Positions 9,232 through 18,206 of a stretch of 64,000 bases of DNA are shown here, piece by piece (positions within the stretch are counted from its first letter, which is position 1; each line of letters begins with the position of its first letter). The position numbers and the translations under genes were made by a program. The notes beneath the pieces were generated by a model. That model was not told where the DNA came from and searched no databases. It saw only the letters and a program-made list of their open reading frames with translations. The stretch is from Bacteroidales bacterium (lineage in GTDB: Bacteria > Bacteroidota > Bacteroidia > Bacteroidales > F082): contig JAGBQJ010000049.1 in assembly GCA_017632935.1 (NCBI GenBank), positions 234,986 through 298,985 on the forward strand. The letters are read 5' to 3'.

Positions 9232-9262
9232 GTCATTGCGAGCGAAGCGAAGCAATCTAGAC
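9231..9262 (-). repeat. Family A stop-codon repeat, copy 1 (single arm)
   Basis: On the minus strand it reads from the pyrF stop: TAG, ATTGCTTCGC, TTCG, CTCGCAATGACG. The pyrF stop codon lies inside the element. Other copies are at 23812-23906, 25139-25237 and 27890-27925. The CAATGACG/ATTGCTTCG type of repeat is widespread in bacterial genomes, but its function is not settled. Confidence 0.8.
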
Positions 9263-10084
9263 TAGTCCCTTCTTCTTCAGCAACTCTGCCATCTGCTCCT
9301 GCAACTTCTTGGCCTCTTCACCAGCCCTCACAGCAAAGTCACTGCCATTAGAGGCATAGATGATACCTCGGGACGAGTTGACCAGCAAGCCGCATTCGTC
9401 GTTCAATCCGTTTTCAGCTACGGCTTTCAAGTCGCCGCCTTGGGCACCCACGCCGGGCACGAGGAAGAAATAGTCGGGCAACATCTTGCGGATCTCGCCC
9501 AACTCCTCGGGGTGCGTGGCACCTACCACAAACATCATCTGTTCCGAGGTGGCCCAGGTGGTGGCTGTTTGCAACACTTGTTGGTGCAGCATACGTTCAC
9601 CTACGTTGAGGTATTGGAAATCTTGAGAGCCTTTGTTGGAGGTCAAAGCCAAGAGGATGACCCATTTGTCCTCGAAGTTGAGGAAAGGCTCCACGGAGTC
9701 CTGACCCATATAAGGCGCCACGGTCAAGGCATCGGCTTTCAAGGTGTTGAAGAAGGCCTTGGCGTAGTTGGCCGAGGTGTTGCCGATGTCGCCGCGCTTG
9801 GCATCTGCGATGATGAAGATGTCGGGATGGTTGTTTCTGATGTATTGTATGGTACGTTGCAGGCTCTGCCAGCCTTTGGCACCGTAGACCTCGTAAAAGG
9901 CGGTATTTGGCTTGTAGGTCACGGCATAGGGTGCAGTATGGTTGATGATCTGCTTGTTGAACTCAAAAACGGGGTCGTCCATAGCCAACAATTTCTGGGG
10001 AATTTTGTTGATGTCGGTGTCCAACCCGACACAGAGGAACGACTGCTTCTTCTTGATTTGCTCAAATAATTGGTGTTTATTCAT
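9257..10084 (-). CDS. pyrF: Orotidine 5'-phosphate decarboxylase
   Basis: 275 residues starting at MNKHQLFEQ. The reading frame is open further upstream, but that part is only the palindromic repeat at 10095-10168. It makes UMP from OMP, the last step of de novo pyrimidine synthesis (EC 4.1.1.23). It is the ~275-residue type 2 form, with the catalytic [16 protein letters not shown] segment (Asp-Lys-Asp array) and CVGLDTDI near the N-terminus. It is the last gene of the minus-strand operon porE-like, purM, prfA, pyrF, and is separated from prfA by 90 bases that hold a family B repeat. Confidence 0.95.
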   Translation of the reverse strand: MNKHQLFEQIKKKQSFLCVGLDTDINKIPQKLLAMDDPVFEFNKQIINHTAPYAVTYKPNTAFYEVYGAKGWQSLQRTIQYIRNNHPDIFIIADAKRGDIGNTSANYAKAFFNTLKADALTVAPYMGQDSVEPFLNFEDKWVILLALTSNKGSQDFQYLNVGERMLHQQVLQTATTWATSEQMMFVVGATHPEELGEIRKMLPDYFFLVPGVGAQGGDLKAVAENGLNDECGLLVNSSRGIIYASNGSDFAVRAGEEAKKLQEQMAELLKKKGLV

Positions 10085-10094
10085 AATTTTATAA

Positions 10095-10168
10095 TTGACG
10101 CGGGACACGGGACTGCGAGACACAGGACAAAAAAGTCTCGCGTCTCGTGTCTCGAAGTCTCGTGTCAA
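10095..10168 (-). repeat. Family B palindromic repeat, copy 1
   Basis: A ~75-bp inverted repeat built of CGAGAC/GTCTCG units. In the direction of prfA it starts GACACGAGACT and ends in GTCCCGCGTC. It begins 6 bases after the prfA stop and ends 10 bases before the pyrF start, so it forms most of the intercistronic spacer. Copy 2 lies at 52557-52630 in the same orientation relative to the gene it follows. Confidence 0.8.
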
Positions 10169-10174
10169 TGGTAT

Positions 10175-11281
10175 TCATGATTCTATGTTTTCTTTCAATT
10201 TTTCCGCATTTTCAGCCATCATCAACCTGTTGATGATTTCATCCAAGTCGCCATCCATGACGGCGGCGAGGTTGTAGACCGTCAGGCCTTCCACGCGGTG
10301 GTCGGTGACACGGCCTTGAGGGTAGTTATAGGTGCGAATCTTAGCAGAGCGGTCGCCAGTCGAGACCATGGTCTTGCGCTTGGCGGAGATGTCGCTGATA
10401 TATTTCTGGTATTCCATGTCGTAGATGCGTGTGCGCAGCCGCGCCAAGGCGCGTTCCTTGTTCTTGGGTTGGTCGCGGGTCTCGGTACACTCAATGAGGA
10501 TCTCCTGCATCTCGCCCGTGTTGGGGTTCTTCCACATATAACGCAGGCGCACGCCCGACTCCACTTTGTTCACGTTCTGTCCGCCAGCGCCACTGGATCG
10601 GAAAGTGTCCCATTTGATTTCACCCTCGTTGATTTCCACATCGAACTCTTCGGCTTCGGGCAGTACGGCCACCGAAGCGGCAGAGGTATGGATGCGGCCT
10701 TGGGCCTCGGTCTTGGGTACACGCTGCACGCGATGCACGCCCGACTCGAACTTCAGGATGCCATAGCAACCATTGCCCGTCACGGTGAAGTCGATTTCCT
10801 TATAGCCGCCGCTTGCGCCTTCACTGACGCTGGTCACTTCGACCTTCCAACCACGGTTCTCACAGAACTTGCTGTACATGCGGTATAGGTCACCGGCAAA
10901 GAGGCAGGCCTCGTCGCCGCCTGTGCCCGCGCGGATCTCCATGATGGCGTTTTTGCTGTCCTGTGGGTCTTTGGGAATCATCATCACGCGGATGTCTTGC
11001 TCCAGCTGCTCAATGCGCGTTTGGGCGGTGTCCAGCTCTTCTTGGGCCATCTTCCGCATTTCTTCGTCTTTCTCCATGGCCAGGATTTCCTTGGCTTCCT
11101 CCACGTTGGCTTGCAGGGTCTTATATTCCTTGAAGGCCATGACGATAGGCTCCAAGTCCTTATAGTCCTTGTTGAGTTTCACGAACTTCTTCATGTCCGC
11201 AGTTATGGCTGGATCAGCCAATTGCTCTCCGATTTCTTCCCAACGGTGTCGGATGGTCTCGAGTTTTTCGGTAATGTCCAT
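10175..11281 (-). CDS. prfA: Peptide chain release factor 1
   Basis: 368 residues. It recognises UAA and UAG in the ribosomal A site and triggers peptide release. The GGQ motif is at 233-235 in RSSGAGGQNVNKV, with Gln235 the residue normally methylated by PrmC. The RF1-type stop-recognition tripeptide PxT is present as PKT at 189-191, which separates it from RF2 (SPF). The N-terminal helical domain is complete. It starts 3 bases after the purM stop and is clearly in the same operon. Confidence 0.96.
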   Translation of the reverse strand: MDITEKLETIRHRWEEIGEQLADPAITADMKKFVKLNKDYKDLEPIVMAFKEYKTLQANVEEAKEILAMEKDEEMRKMAQEELDTAQTRIEQLEQDIRVMMIPKDPQDSKNAIMEIRAGTGGDEACLFAGDLYRMYSKFCENRGWKVEVTSVSEGASGGYKEIDFTVTGNGCYGILKFESGVHRVQRVPKTEAQGRIHTSAASVAVLPEAEEFDVEINEGEIKWDTFRSSGAGGQNVNKVESGVRLRYMWKNPNTGEMQEILIECTETRDQPKNKERALARLRTRIYDMEYQKYISDISAKRKTMVSTGDRSAKIRTYNYPQGRVTDHRVEGLTVYNLAAVMDGDLDEIINRLMMAENAEKLKENIES

Positions 11282-11284
11282 GGA

Positions 11285-12445
11285 TTAATACTCAAAAGTA
11301 CCAAATTCGCTCTTAATAGTCAATCTCTTAGCTTCCGAACTCTCCACATGCCCAATAATCTGACTATCAATATTGAACGCCTTAGCAATGGCAATCATCT
11401 CGTTGGCGGCTTTTTCGTTGGTGTAAATTTCCAAACGGTGGCCCATGTTGAAGACCCTGTACATCTCGTGCCAGTCGGTGCCAGAAGCGGCTTGAATCAT
11501 GAGGAAGAGTGGGGGCAAAGCCAGCATGTTGTCCTTCACGATGTGCAGCTTGTCAACGAAATGCAACACCTTGGTCTGGGCACCGCCACTGCAATGGATG
11601 ATGCCGTGAATTTGCTTGCGGAACTCTTTCAGAATCGGGATCATCAACGGGGCATAAGTGCGGGTGGGAGAGAGGATGAGCTTGCCTACATCCATGCCAG
11701 GGACCTCGGTGGGGTCGGTCAGTTTGTGCGGACCGGAATAGACCAAGTCTTCTGGGATGCTGTGGTCGTAGCTCTCGTCGTATTTCTCGGCCAGATAATG
11801 GTTCAGCATGTCGTGGCGTGCCGAGGTGAGGCCGTTGCTGCCCATGCCGCCGTTGTAGCTGTCTTCGTAAGTGGCTTGTCCGTAGGAGGCAAAGGCCACG
11901 ATGACATCGCCGGGTTGCAGGTTGTTCTCGATTACCTCGTCTCTTCTAATGCGCGTGGTCACAGTGCTGTCAACGATGACGGTGCGCACGAGGTCGCCCA
12001 CGTCGGCGGTCTCGCCGCCCGTGAGGTAGATGCCGATGCCCAACTTACGCAGCTTCTCCAAGAAGTGTTCCGTGCCGTTGATGAGGGCGGAAATGACCTC
12101 GCCAGGAATCAGGCTCTTGTTACGTCCAATGGTGGAGGAAAGCAGCATGTTGTCCGTTGCGCCTACACAAATAAGGTCGTCGGTGTTCATCACCACGGCA
12201 TCTTGCGCCACGCCTTCCCACACGCTCATGTCGCCGGTCTCTTTCCAATAGAGGTAGGCTAATGAGGATTTCGTCCCTGCGCCATCGGCATGCATGATGT
12301 TGCAATACAATGGGTCACCACCGAGGATGTCGGGGATGATTTTGCAGAAAGCGTTAGGGTATAGCCCCTTGTCGAGGTTCTTGATGGCATTGTGGATGTC
12401 TTCCTTTTCTGCGGAGACGCCGCGTTGGCTATAACGATTGTCCAT
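11285..12445 (-). CDS. purM: Phosphoribosylformylglycinamidine cyclo-ligase (AIR synthase)
   Basis: 386 residues, about 40 longer than the E. coli enzyme but typical of the divergent Bacteroidales form. It makes 5-aminoimidazole ribotide from FGAM and ATP (EC 6.3.3.1). The N-terminal motif HADGAGTKSSLAY, then VMNTDDLICVGA and TGGETADVGDLVRT, are the ATP-grasp-independent PurM superfamily signatures. Its ATG shares one base with the stop of the porE-like gene (TAATG), suggesting translational coupling. Confidence 0.93.
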   Translation of the reverse strand: MDNRYSQRGVSAEKEDIHNAIKNLDKGLYPNAFCKIIPDILGGDPLYCNIMHADGAGTKSSLAYLYWKETGDMSVWEGVAQDAVVMNTDDLICVGATDNMLLSSTIGRNKSLIPGEVISALINGTEHFLEKLRKLGIGIYLTGGETADVGDLVRTVIVDSTVTTRIRRDEVIENNLQPGDVIVAFASYGQATYEDSYNGGMGSNGLTSARHDMLNHYLAEKYDESYDHSIPEDLVYSGPHKLTDPTEVPGMDVGKLILSPTRTYAPLMIPILKEFRKQIHGIIHCSGGAQTKVLHFVDKLHIVKDNMLALPPLFLMIQAASGTDWHEMYRVFNMGHRLEIYTNEKAANEMIAIAKAFNIDSQIIGHVESSEAKRLTIKSEFGTFEY

Positions 12446-14901
12446 TATTTAAACTTTAACTTCTTTTCTTTGGTGTCAAACTCGAAGTTGCCGAGCTGCT
12501 TCAGGTTCTTCTGGCCGATGACCCATTGCTCGATCATCTTGCTGACGACCTTGCACTCCATGTTGTAGAGCGAACGACCAGCGATTCTCACCTCCTTGAT
12601 GACGACGATGGAGTTGTTGGCGATGCCGCCTGTGGTAAGGATCTTCTCCACGTCACCTTGGAAGTCATCGGCGCTGATGCGCCCGTCTTTCAGCAGCTGC
12701 AAGGCACGACTCTCAGAGACGCAGAAGTCGGCATTTTGACTATAGGTGAAAGGTTCCTTGTAACCGTCCACGTTGGCGATGAAGTTGAAATACCCCTTCT
12801 TGTCGACGGTGAACGTCTCGCTTTGGTCTTCCTGCGGGTTGATGGCGATGTTGACGGTGCCGCCTTCCTTGATTTGTTCGCGCGGCACGTAGTCCTTGCT
12901 CAAGATGCGGAACTCGGTGCGACGATTCATCTGGTGCGCAGCTTCACGTACATCATTGTTAGGCAGCTTGTTGATGAAATCCTCGGTAAGGCGCGTGCCT
13001 GCCTTGAAGGTGTAACCTCTTACGGTCATGTCCTTTTGGATGGTGCGTGGCACTCTTTCACCATAACCCTTGGCGGTAAGTCTAAGCGGGTCGATGCCAC
13101 GGATGATGAGGTAATCCACCACGCTTTGGGCACGCTTTTGCGAAAGGATGTCGTTGCGCTCGTCTGTGTCGCGGGCGTCGGTGTGTGAGGCCAGCTCAAT
13201 AGTGATGGTCGGGTTGACTTGCAGGGTCTCAATCAGACCTTGCAGCGAGTCTTCAAACTGTGGCTTGAGGTCCCATTTGCCTAGGTCGTAGAGGATGTCG
13301 GGCAGCATGATGGGTTCCTGTGGTATGGGCTCGATGTCGAAGTCCTGCACGATGTCCTTGCTGAATTCTAGCCCTATCGTGGTCTGCTGTGCCGTCAAGG
13401 TGAAGTAGTTGTCCTTGTCGATGGTGATATCGTAGGTGGTGTTCTTGTTGATTTGGCTGTCGCTGAAGTTGAAGTAGCCCTTCTCGTTGGTGCGGGTCAT
13501 GATGTTGGACCCGTCGCTGCCGATGAGGCGTACTGCGGCGTTGCTAGCGTACTGCTTGGTCTTGGCATCCTTAACTGTACCCGAGAAGGTAAACAAGATA
13601 GGTGGCTCCTCAAAGTAATAAATGTTATCCAATCCACGGCTGTTGCCGCGGCTGGAGGAGACGAAGCCTTTCTCGTCGGTAGGGTGGAATACGATGGCAA
13701 AGTCATCGCCCGTCGAGTTGATGGGATATTTCAGGTTGCGAGGCTCGCCCCAGTTGCCAGCGGTGTCCATGGAAGAGACGAAAATGTCGAGTCCACCCAT
13801 GCCACCGTGACCGTCGGAGGCGAAATAAAGGGTCGTGTCGTATCTCAAGAAGGGGAATACTTCATTACCTGGTGTGTTGATGCGCTCGCCGAGGTTGAAG
13901 GGATGCTTGAAAGGCTCGGTGACGTTGTCGCGCATGGCCACCCAGATGTCGTTGCCGCCAAAGCCGCCTTTGCGTTCGGCAGCGAAATACATGATGAGTT
14001 CATCGCTCGAAAGGGTAGGGTGACCGACGATATCCAAGGTGTCGACACCGGCGATTTCCACGGGACGGGCTTCAGAGAAGGCACCGCCGCTCTTTCCTGC
14101 CACCATGATCTGACAGCCGTTCTTACGGTGGGCGCCGTTCTGACAGCGGGTGAAGTAGAGTTTGGTGTATTTCGCGTTCATGAAAGGCGTGCCTTCGCTG
14201 GCTTCGGTGTTGATGTTTTCGCCTTCGTCGGCAAGGGTGGGCGTGCTCCAGTCGCCTTTACGGTCTTGCTTCGAGATGAAGAAATCGGCAAATTCCTGTC
14301 CGGTGATGCCGTCTTTCTCCTTGCCCGTGGCAGCGTCGCGGGTGGAGGTAAAGATGATTTCGTTATAGTTGTTGTTGAGCCAAGTGGCACCAAAGTCAGA
14401 GTCTTTGGTCGAGTTCACTTTTTTCAGCTCGGTGAGTTGGTATTTGGAAGGATTCTCCATCCATTCCTGAATTTGTTGTGTGGTCTCCACGCCGAGTTGT
14501 CCCCGCGGGTCTTCGGGTACTTTCTGGGCGTAGGTCTCGTACATCTCGATGGCATCCTTGAACTTCTCGTTCATCTTATAAGTCTCGGCCATATAGAGAT
14601 AAACCTCTGGGTGGGTGTTGGGATACTCGGTCTTCAGCAGACGCTTGTAATATGGCTCTGCGCGTTTGGTGAGGCCGATAAGACGATAACATTCAGCCAT
14701 CTGGAAGCTGATGCGGTTGCGTTCGTCTTTGTTGCGGCGCACCCTGCGGTAGGCTTTCTTGTAACGGTCGGCGGCTTCGATGTATTGCTTGCGCCCGAAG
14801 GCGAGGTCGGCGTTCTTGGCTGGGTTTCTTCTTTGAGCGTAGATGTCGGAGCTCATGAAGAGGAACAGCGCCGACATGATGATTATGATGTATCTTTTCA
14901 T
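12445..14901 (-). CDS. PorE-like T9SS outer-membrane/peptidoglycan protein with C-terminal degenerate retropepsin-like domain
   Basis: 818 residues starting at the signal peptide (MKRYIIIIMSALFLFMSS). Domain order: TPR repeats (about 25-140), PD40/WD40-like beta-propeller (160-430), carboxypeptidase-regulatory beta-sandwich (435-530), OmpA C-like peptidoglycan-binding domain (540-690; HTDARDTDERN and SQKRAQSV hold the diaminopimelate-binding Asp and Arg). This order is that of PorE (PG1058) of Porphyromonas gingivalis, which ties the T9SS machine to the cell wall. Residues 695-818 are extra: their strand and motif pattern follows retropepsin-like (clan AA) proteins, ending in WVIGQKNLKQLGNFEFD like the usual LLGQSxLxxLG end. 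The DTGAS site reads SQNAD (721-725), so the catalytic Asp is gone. First gene of the operon with purM, prfA and pyrF. Confidence 0.82.
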   Translation of the reverse strand: MKRYIIIIMSALFLFMSSDIYAQRRNPAKNADLAFGRKQYIEAADRYKKAYRRVRRNKDERNRISFQMAECYRLIGLTKRAEPYYKRLLKTEYPNTHPEVYLYMAETYKMNEKFKDAIEMYETYAQKVPEDPRGQLGVETTQQIQEWMENPSKYQLTELKKVNSTKDSDFGATWLNNNYNEIIFTSTRDAATGKEKDGITGQEFADFFISKQDRKGDWSTPTLADEGENINTEASEGTPFMNAKYTKLYFTRCQNGAHRKNGCQIMVAGKSGGAFSEARPVEIAGVDTLDIVGHPTLSSDELIMYFAAERKGGFGGNDIWVAMRDNVTEPFKHPFNLGERINTPGNEVFPFLRYDTTLYFASDGHGGMGGLDIFVSSMDTAGNWGEPRNLKYPINSTGDDFAIVFHPTDEKGFVSSSRGNSRGLDNIYYFEEPPILFTFSGTVKDAKTKQYASNAAVRLIGSDGSNIMTRTNEKGYFNFSDSQINKNTTYDITIDKDNYFTLTAQQTTIGLEFSKDIVQDFDIEPIPQEPIMLPDILYDLGKWDLKPQFEDSLQGLIETLQVNPTITIELASHTDARDTDERNDILSQKRAQSVVDYLIIRGIDPLRLTAKGYGERVPRTIQKDMTVRGYTFKAGTRLTEDFINKLPNNDVREAAHQMNRRTEFRILSKDYVPREQIKEGGTVNIAINPQEDQSETFTVDKKGYFNFIANVDGYKEPFTYSQNADFCVSESRALQLLKDGRISADDFQGDVEKILTTGGIANNSIVVIKEVRIAGRSLYNMECKVVSKMIEQWVIGQKNLKQLGNFEFDTKEKKLKFK

Positions 14902-14952
14902 AGACATAAACTCTCTTTTGTCAAACGCAGGGAAGGCGTTTTTATTATCGGA

Positions 14953-14960
14953 CAAAGGTA
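14953..14960 (-). promoter_or_regulatory. -7 box for the porE-like/purM/prfA/pyrF operon
   Basis: TACCTTTG on the minus strand, 52 bases before the start at 14901. Confidence 0.6.
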
Positions 14961-14994
14961 CAACAATTCCGCGAATTGCAGGGATGTATTGGCA

Positions 14995-15028
14995 ACAAAA
15001 AAATCCCGCCGAAACGGGATTTTTTGTT
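14995..15028 (-). terminator. Terminator of the C10 peptidase gene
   Basis: AAAAAAATCCCG, CCGAAA, CGGGATTTTTT: hairpin with U-run, about 20 bases after the stop of the C10 peptidase. Confidence 0.8.
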
Positions 15029-15048
15029 GGAACAATGTGGACCGATGT

Positions 15049-18042
15049 TTATTCGGCTTTCATGATGCGTCTGGTCAAGATGCGGTCTTGGCTGACGGCT
15101 CGCAGGATATACACACCGTTGGGCAGATCTGACAGGTCAATTTGGACATTGTCGCGGCCTTCAACGGACATGCTTTCTATCTTTTGGCCTTCAGCGTTGA
15201 AGAGGCTGATTTCTTCAATGCCTTCGCAATGGATATTGGTCACGTTTTTGACGGGATTGGGATACACACTGAAGGAAGTCACATCCGACTCTTCCATGCC
15301 AGTTCCGCTTGTGATGTTGATTTGAAGCAGGTAAGTTCCGATTTCTCCTTCATAATAGGACATGACGCAGAAATAGACAGTACCTGAATTAACGGTGAAG
15401 CTTGCTGCCTCTTCGTCATCGAAATATCCTTCCCAGTTGTTACCATCTATCGAATAGAAAAAGATGGCATCAACCGTGTAGTTGTCAGTGTTGTAGGCAT
15501 CATAGAGACGTGGAGTGATGGTGTAGTTTCTGCCGGAGGCAAACTCTATCTTGTAATAGTCGACATCAGCTTCGTCATGGATATTGGCTCCTGTGGTGCG
15601 TATGGTGGCCGAATTGCCCGAGAAGGTGTAAGGCAGGGTATAGGCGTTGCTGATGTCATCGTTGTATTCGTAGGGGTCTGAGGTGTCTCCGCCTCCTCCG
15701 CCACCACCTCCGGATTCGTAACTGATGTTGACATCGAGTTGGTAGGTGCCCGTAAACCCTTCAAAATAAGGTCTGACGCAGAAGTAAAGCGTGCCTGGGT
15801 CAATGGTGAATTCTGAGGTCACATCATCGTAGAAGTCCGACCAATTGACGCCGTCTGTCGAATAGGCAAACATGGCATCGGCAGTGTAGTAGGTGTCGCC
15901 TTCGCCATTATAGGCGTCGTACAGGCAGGGAGTGATGTAATAGCTTCCGCTGGCATTGAGGTCGATTTTGTAGTAGTCGACATCGGTGTCGCTATGGAAA
16001 TTGGCTCCGGTGGTGCTTATGGTGGCAGAATTGTTTGTGAAGGCGTAGGGCATCGTGTAGGCGCTGCCGGCGCTGTCGTTGGATTCGTATGGGTCTAAGG
16101 TGACGGGTGCTGCAACCACCTCAGTGCGCACGGGGTTTTGGTATGCGTAGGCACCTGCATAGTACCAGTCCGAGTCACCGGGATCCTGATAAGCCAGTTC
16201 CATGTAATAAGAGCCTGGCTCCACAGTGATCAGACCTGTGAAATCAAGGCCGCCATCATAGTAACAACCTGCTTCTAAACCGTCTGAGCAGTCAATGATA
16301 GCAATATTTTGTGCCCATGAGACGTCGAGATTGGACAAGCTTACGCATAATTTGCCATAGAACGTCGTGGAGCCCGAATTCCAGACGCCAACGTTAACCG
16401 TGGCAGTTGTGCCAGAATACAGATAGTCGCCCGATGTGATAGTGAAGTCGGAGAAAGTCTCGATGTCTTGCTCATAAATGATTTCGAACATGGCGTTTTC
16501 ATAGCCATTGTTGTCAATCATGTTCCATAGATTGCCGTCTAGACTATAAAGCATGGCGACTACGTATGAGCCTGGCAGATACGGCGGACCTCCTGCGCTT
16601 TCCAGATGGCCATTGATCGTTTCTCCGGGCTGTAGTGGATCTGAAGAGAAATCCCAACCGTTTTCAAACATGCAAAAGAAAACGTACTCGCCGTTTTCGT
16701 CTTTCCGGAATACACCTGCGCCAATATAGCCCGTAAATCCGGCGCCGCCAGTATTGGCCAGTTCGCATTGAGCGTATAGGTCATCGTAGAACCAATAATC
16801 GGTTTCTGTCATTGTGACGTTGTCTGTATAAACGAGTTCGTAGCTGGTAGAGCCGCCGCCGCCACCACCGCCACCATTTTGGTTGGGCTCAACGCCGACA
16901 AGGGCTTGCTGGTTTTGAGAATACGTGTGCGAACCTGGATTCAGGCTGTTGATGTAGAAATAGTCGTCGTAACTGCCGCCCCAACCCCAGTTGAAGTGGA
17001 AATAGTTGCTGTTGTTGTATCCGTCGCAAACAAAGGCATGTCCGCTTGATTCACTATAGCCGGCATATACCATGGGACGCGCGTTATCCAACTCTTCTTT
17101 TAATAATGCCACCCACTCTGCGTCTGAATAGTTGATTTTCTGGATGCTGTGCAAATTGCTATTGTAGTCGAAGTAGGTCTTTAATGCGACCTCGGCGCTG
17201 GCATATTGGCCGTTGTAATCGATAACGTAGGCACCGCTGGAAGTAGGACCATATCTCATTTCCACACTGACACCGCAATGGTACATCAACGTGGCCACGG
17301 CATTATTGGCGCTGTACACACTATTGGGCATAGACGACCATTGATAGTTGACGGAGCTGAAATCAGCATATTGTGTGCCGTATTCGGGGTGCGTGTAGGG
17401 TACATAAGAATGGCTGCCGTAGCCGTGTTCGGGATACGACCAGTATTTCATGACTTGAGCCATTGCAGTGGCTACGCAACCTGTTAACGCCCTTGAGCCT
17501 ACCTCGTAATCGTAAGGGCATAGGTCGTTGTAATAAGGGGCTTGGTTCCATTGGGTTTGGATCAAAGGCGTCACTGCCTTCTCCGACTTAACAGGCAAAG
17601 GCTTGCCTAGACGCAAACATTCCCAGTCGGTGCGGATGTCTTGGGTGGCATGGAGTTTCATGGCTGTCGCCTCCTCGATTTGCAGGGCATAGCCATCGAG
17701 CCATTCCTTGAGGTTGGGTGGAAGCTCGCCATCGTCGAAGTTGTGTTCGTACGAGTAACCCAAGATGGGGGCCACGCAGTCATCGGCCGACATGATGACA
17801 TAGCCTTTGCCGGCCTTGTTGTTGAAGATGTAGAACGCGCTATAACCGTGTTGTGCGGCCACGTTTACGAAACGGGCTTCATCCATTTTCTGCTTGTAGA
17901 CTTTGCCGCCCTTTACCGCCATGATGTTGTTCTCTTTCCAGAAGTTCTGGGCAAGTTGCTTCGCTGTGGTTTCGTCAATCGGACCTCCCATCATCGAATA
18001 GCAGAAGGCCATTGTCAAGATAATAGTAAGAACTCTTTTCAT
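15049..18042 (-). CDS. Secreted C10 (streptopain/PrtT-like) cysteine peptidase with T9SS sorting domain
   Basis: 997 residues. A signal peptide (1-19) is followed by a Spi-like inhibitory propeptide (20-130) and the C10 catalytic domain (about 155-385). Cys189 in RALTGCVATAMAQVMKYW is the nucleophile and His335 in SSGHAFVCDGY the general base, followed by FHFNWGWGG. Poly-Gly linkers (8 Gly near 390 and before the second C-terminal module) join beta-sandwich modules, among them two tandem PPC-like domains that open with DPYESND and DPYEYND. The end, from SVYPNPVKNVTNIH, is a T9SS sorting domain. Related enzymes (SpeB, interpain, periodontain) degrade host proteins; a digestive or virulence-like role is inferred. 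Own promoter and terminator. Confidence 0.92.
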   Translation of the reverse strand: MKRVLTIILTMAFCYSMMGGPIDETTAKQLAQNFWKENNIMAVKGGKVYKQKMDEARFVNVAAQHGYSAFYIFNNKAGKGYVIMSADDCVAPILGYSYEHNFDDGELPPNLKEWLDGYALQIEEATAMKLHATQDIRTDWECLRLGKPLPVKSEKAVTPLIQTQWNQAPYYNDLCPYDYEVGSRALTGCVATAMAQVMKYWSYPEHGYGSHSYVPYTHPEYGTQYADFSSVNYQWSSMPNSVYSANNAVATLMYHCGVSVEMRYGPTSSGAYVIDYNGQYASAEVALKTYFDYNSNLHSIQKINYSDAEWVALLKEELDNARPMVYAGYSESSGHAFVCDGYNNSNYFHFNWGWGGSYDDYFYINSLNPGSHTYSQNQQALVGVEPNQNGGGGGGGGSTSYELVYTDNVTMTETDYWFYDDLYAQCELANTGGAGFTGYIGAGVFRKDENGEYVFFCMFENGWDFSSDPLQPGETINGHLESAGGPPYLPGSYVVAMLYSLDGNLWNMIDNNGYENAMFEIIYEQDIETFSDFTITSGDYLYSGTTATVNVGVWNSGSTTFYGKLCVSLSNLDVSWAQNIAIIDCSDGLEAGCYYDGGLDFTGLITVEPGSYYMELAYQDPGDSDWYYAGAYAYQNPVRTEVVAAPVTLDPYESNDSAGSAYTMPYAFTNNSATISTTGANFHSDTDVDYYKIDLNASGSYYITPCLYDAYNGEGDTYYTADAMFAYSTDGVNWSDFYDDVTSEFTIDPGTLYFCVRPYFEGFTGTYQLDVNISYESGGGGGGGGDTSDPYEYNDDISNAYTLPYTFSGNSATIRTTGANIHDEADVDYYKIEFASGRNYTITPRLYDAYNTDNYTVDAIFFYSIDGNNWEGYFDDEEAASFTVNSGTVYFCVMSYYEGEIGTYLLQINITSGTGMEESDVTSFSVYPNPVKNVTNIHCEGIEEISLFNAEGQKIESMSVEGRDNVQIDLSDLPNGVYILRAVSQDRILTRRIMKAE

Positions 18043-18112
18043 ATCATTATAATTTATTGATTTTTAAATTGTTGATATAGTGATGCCTCATAATCGGCAG
18101 TTTATTACGAGG

Positions 18113-18120
18113 CAAAGATA
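18113..18120 (-). promoter_or_regulatory. -7 box for the C10 peptidase gene
   Basis: TATCTTTG on the minus strand, about 70 bases before the start at 18042. Confidence 0.6.
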
Positions 18121-18138
18121 ATCATTTGGATTAAAAAA

Positions 18139-18173
18139 CAAAAAAATCCCGCCGTTTCCAGCGGGATTTTTTG
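18139..18173 (-). terminator. Terminator of secDF
   Basis: AAAAAAATCCCGC, CGTTTCCA, GCGGGATTTTTT: hairpin with U-run, 34 bases after the secDF stop. Confidence 0.8.
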
Positions 18174-18206
18174 CAAGCAGTTTAGAAGGTTAATTATGAT
18201 ATGTTA

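Noticed and set aside
10085-10168. 28-residue N-terminal extension of pyrF
   Set aside because: It translates only the CGAGAC palindrome; MNKHQLFEQ is the normal start.
10997-12262. 421-codon open frame opposite purM and prfA
   Set aside because: Antisense shadow spanning two conserved genes, with no start signal or known motif.
13453-15132. 559-codon open frame opposite the porE-like gene
   Set aside because: It is composed of Val, Gly, Ala and Asp typical of a GC-biased antisense frame. The opposite strand encodes recognisable TPR, propeller and OmpA domains.
15049-18042. Poly-Gly coding tracts in the C10 peptidase as misassembly
   Set aside because: The tracts (CCACCGCC-type codons) are in frame and lie exactly between domains, so they are linkers.
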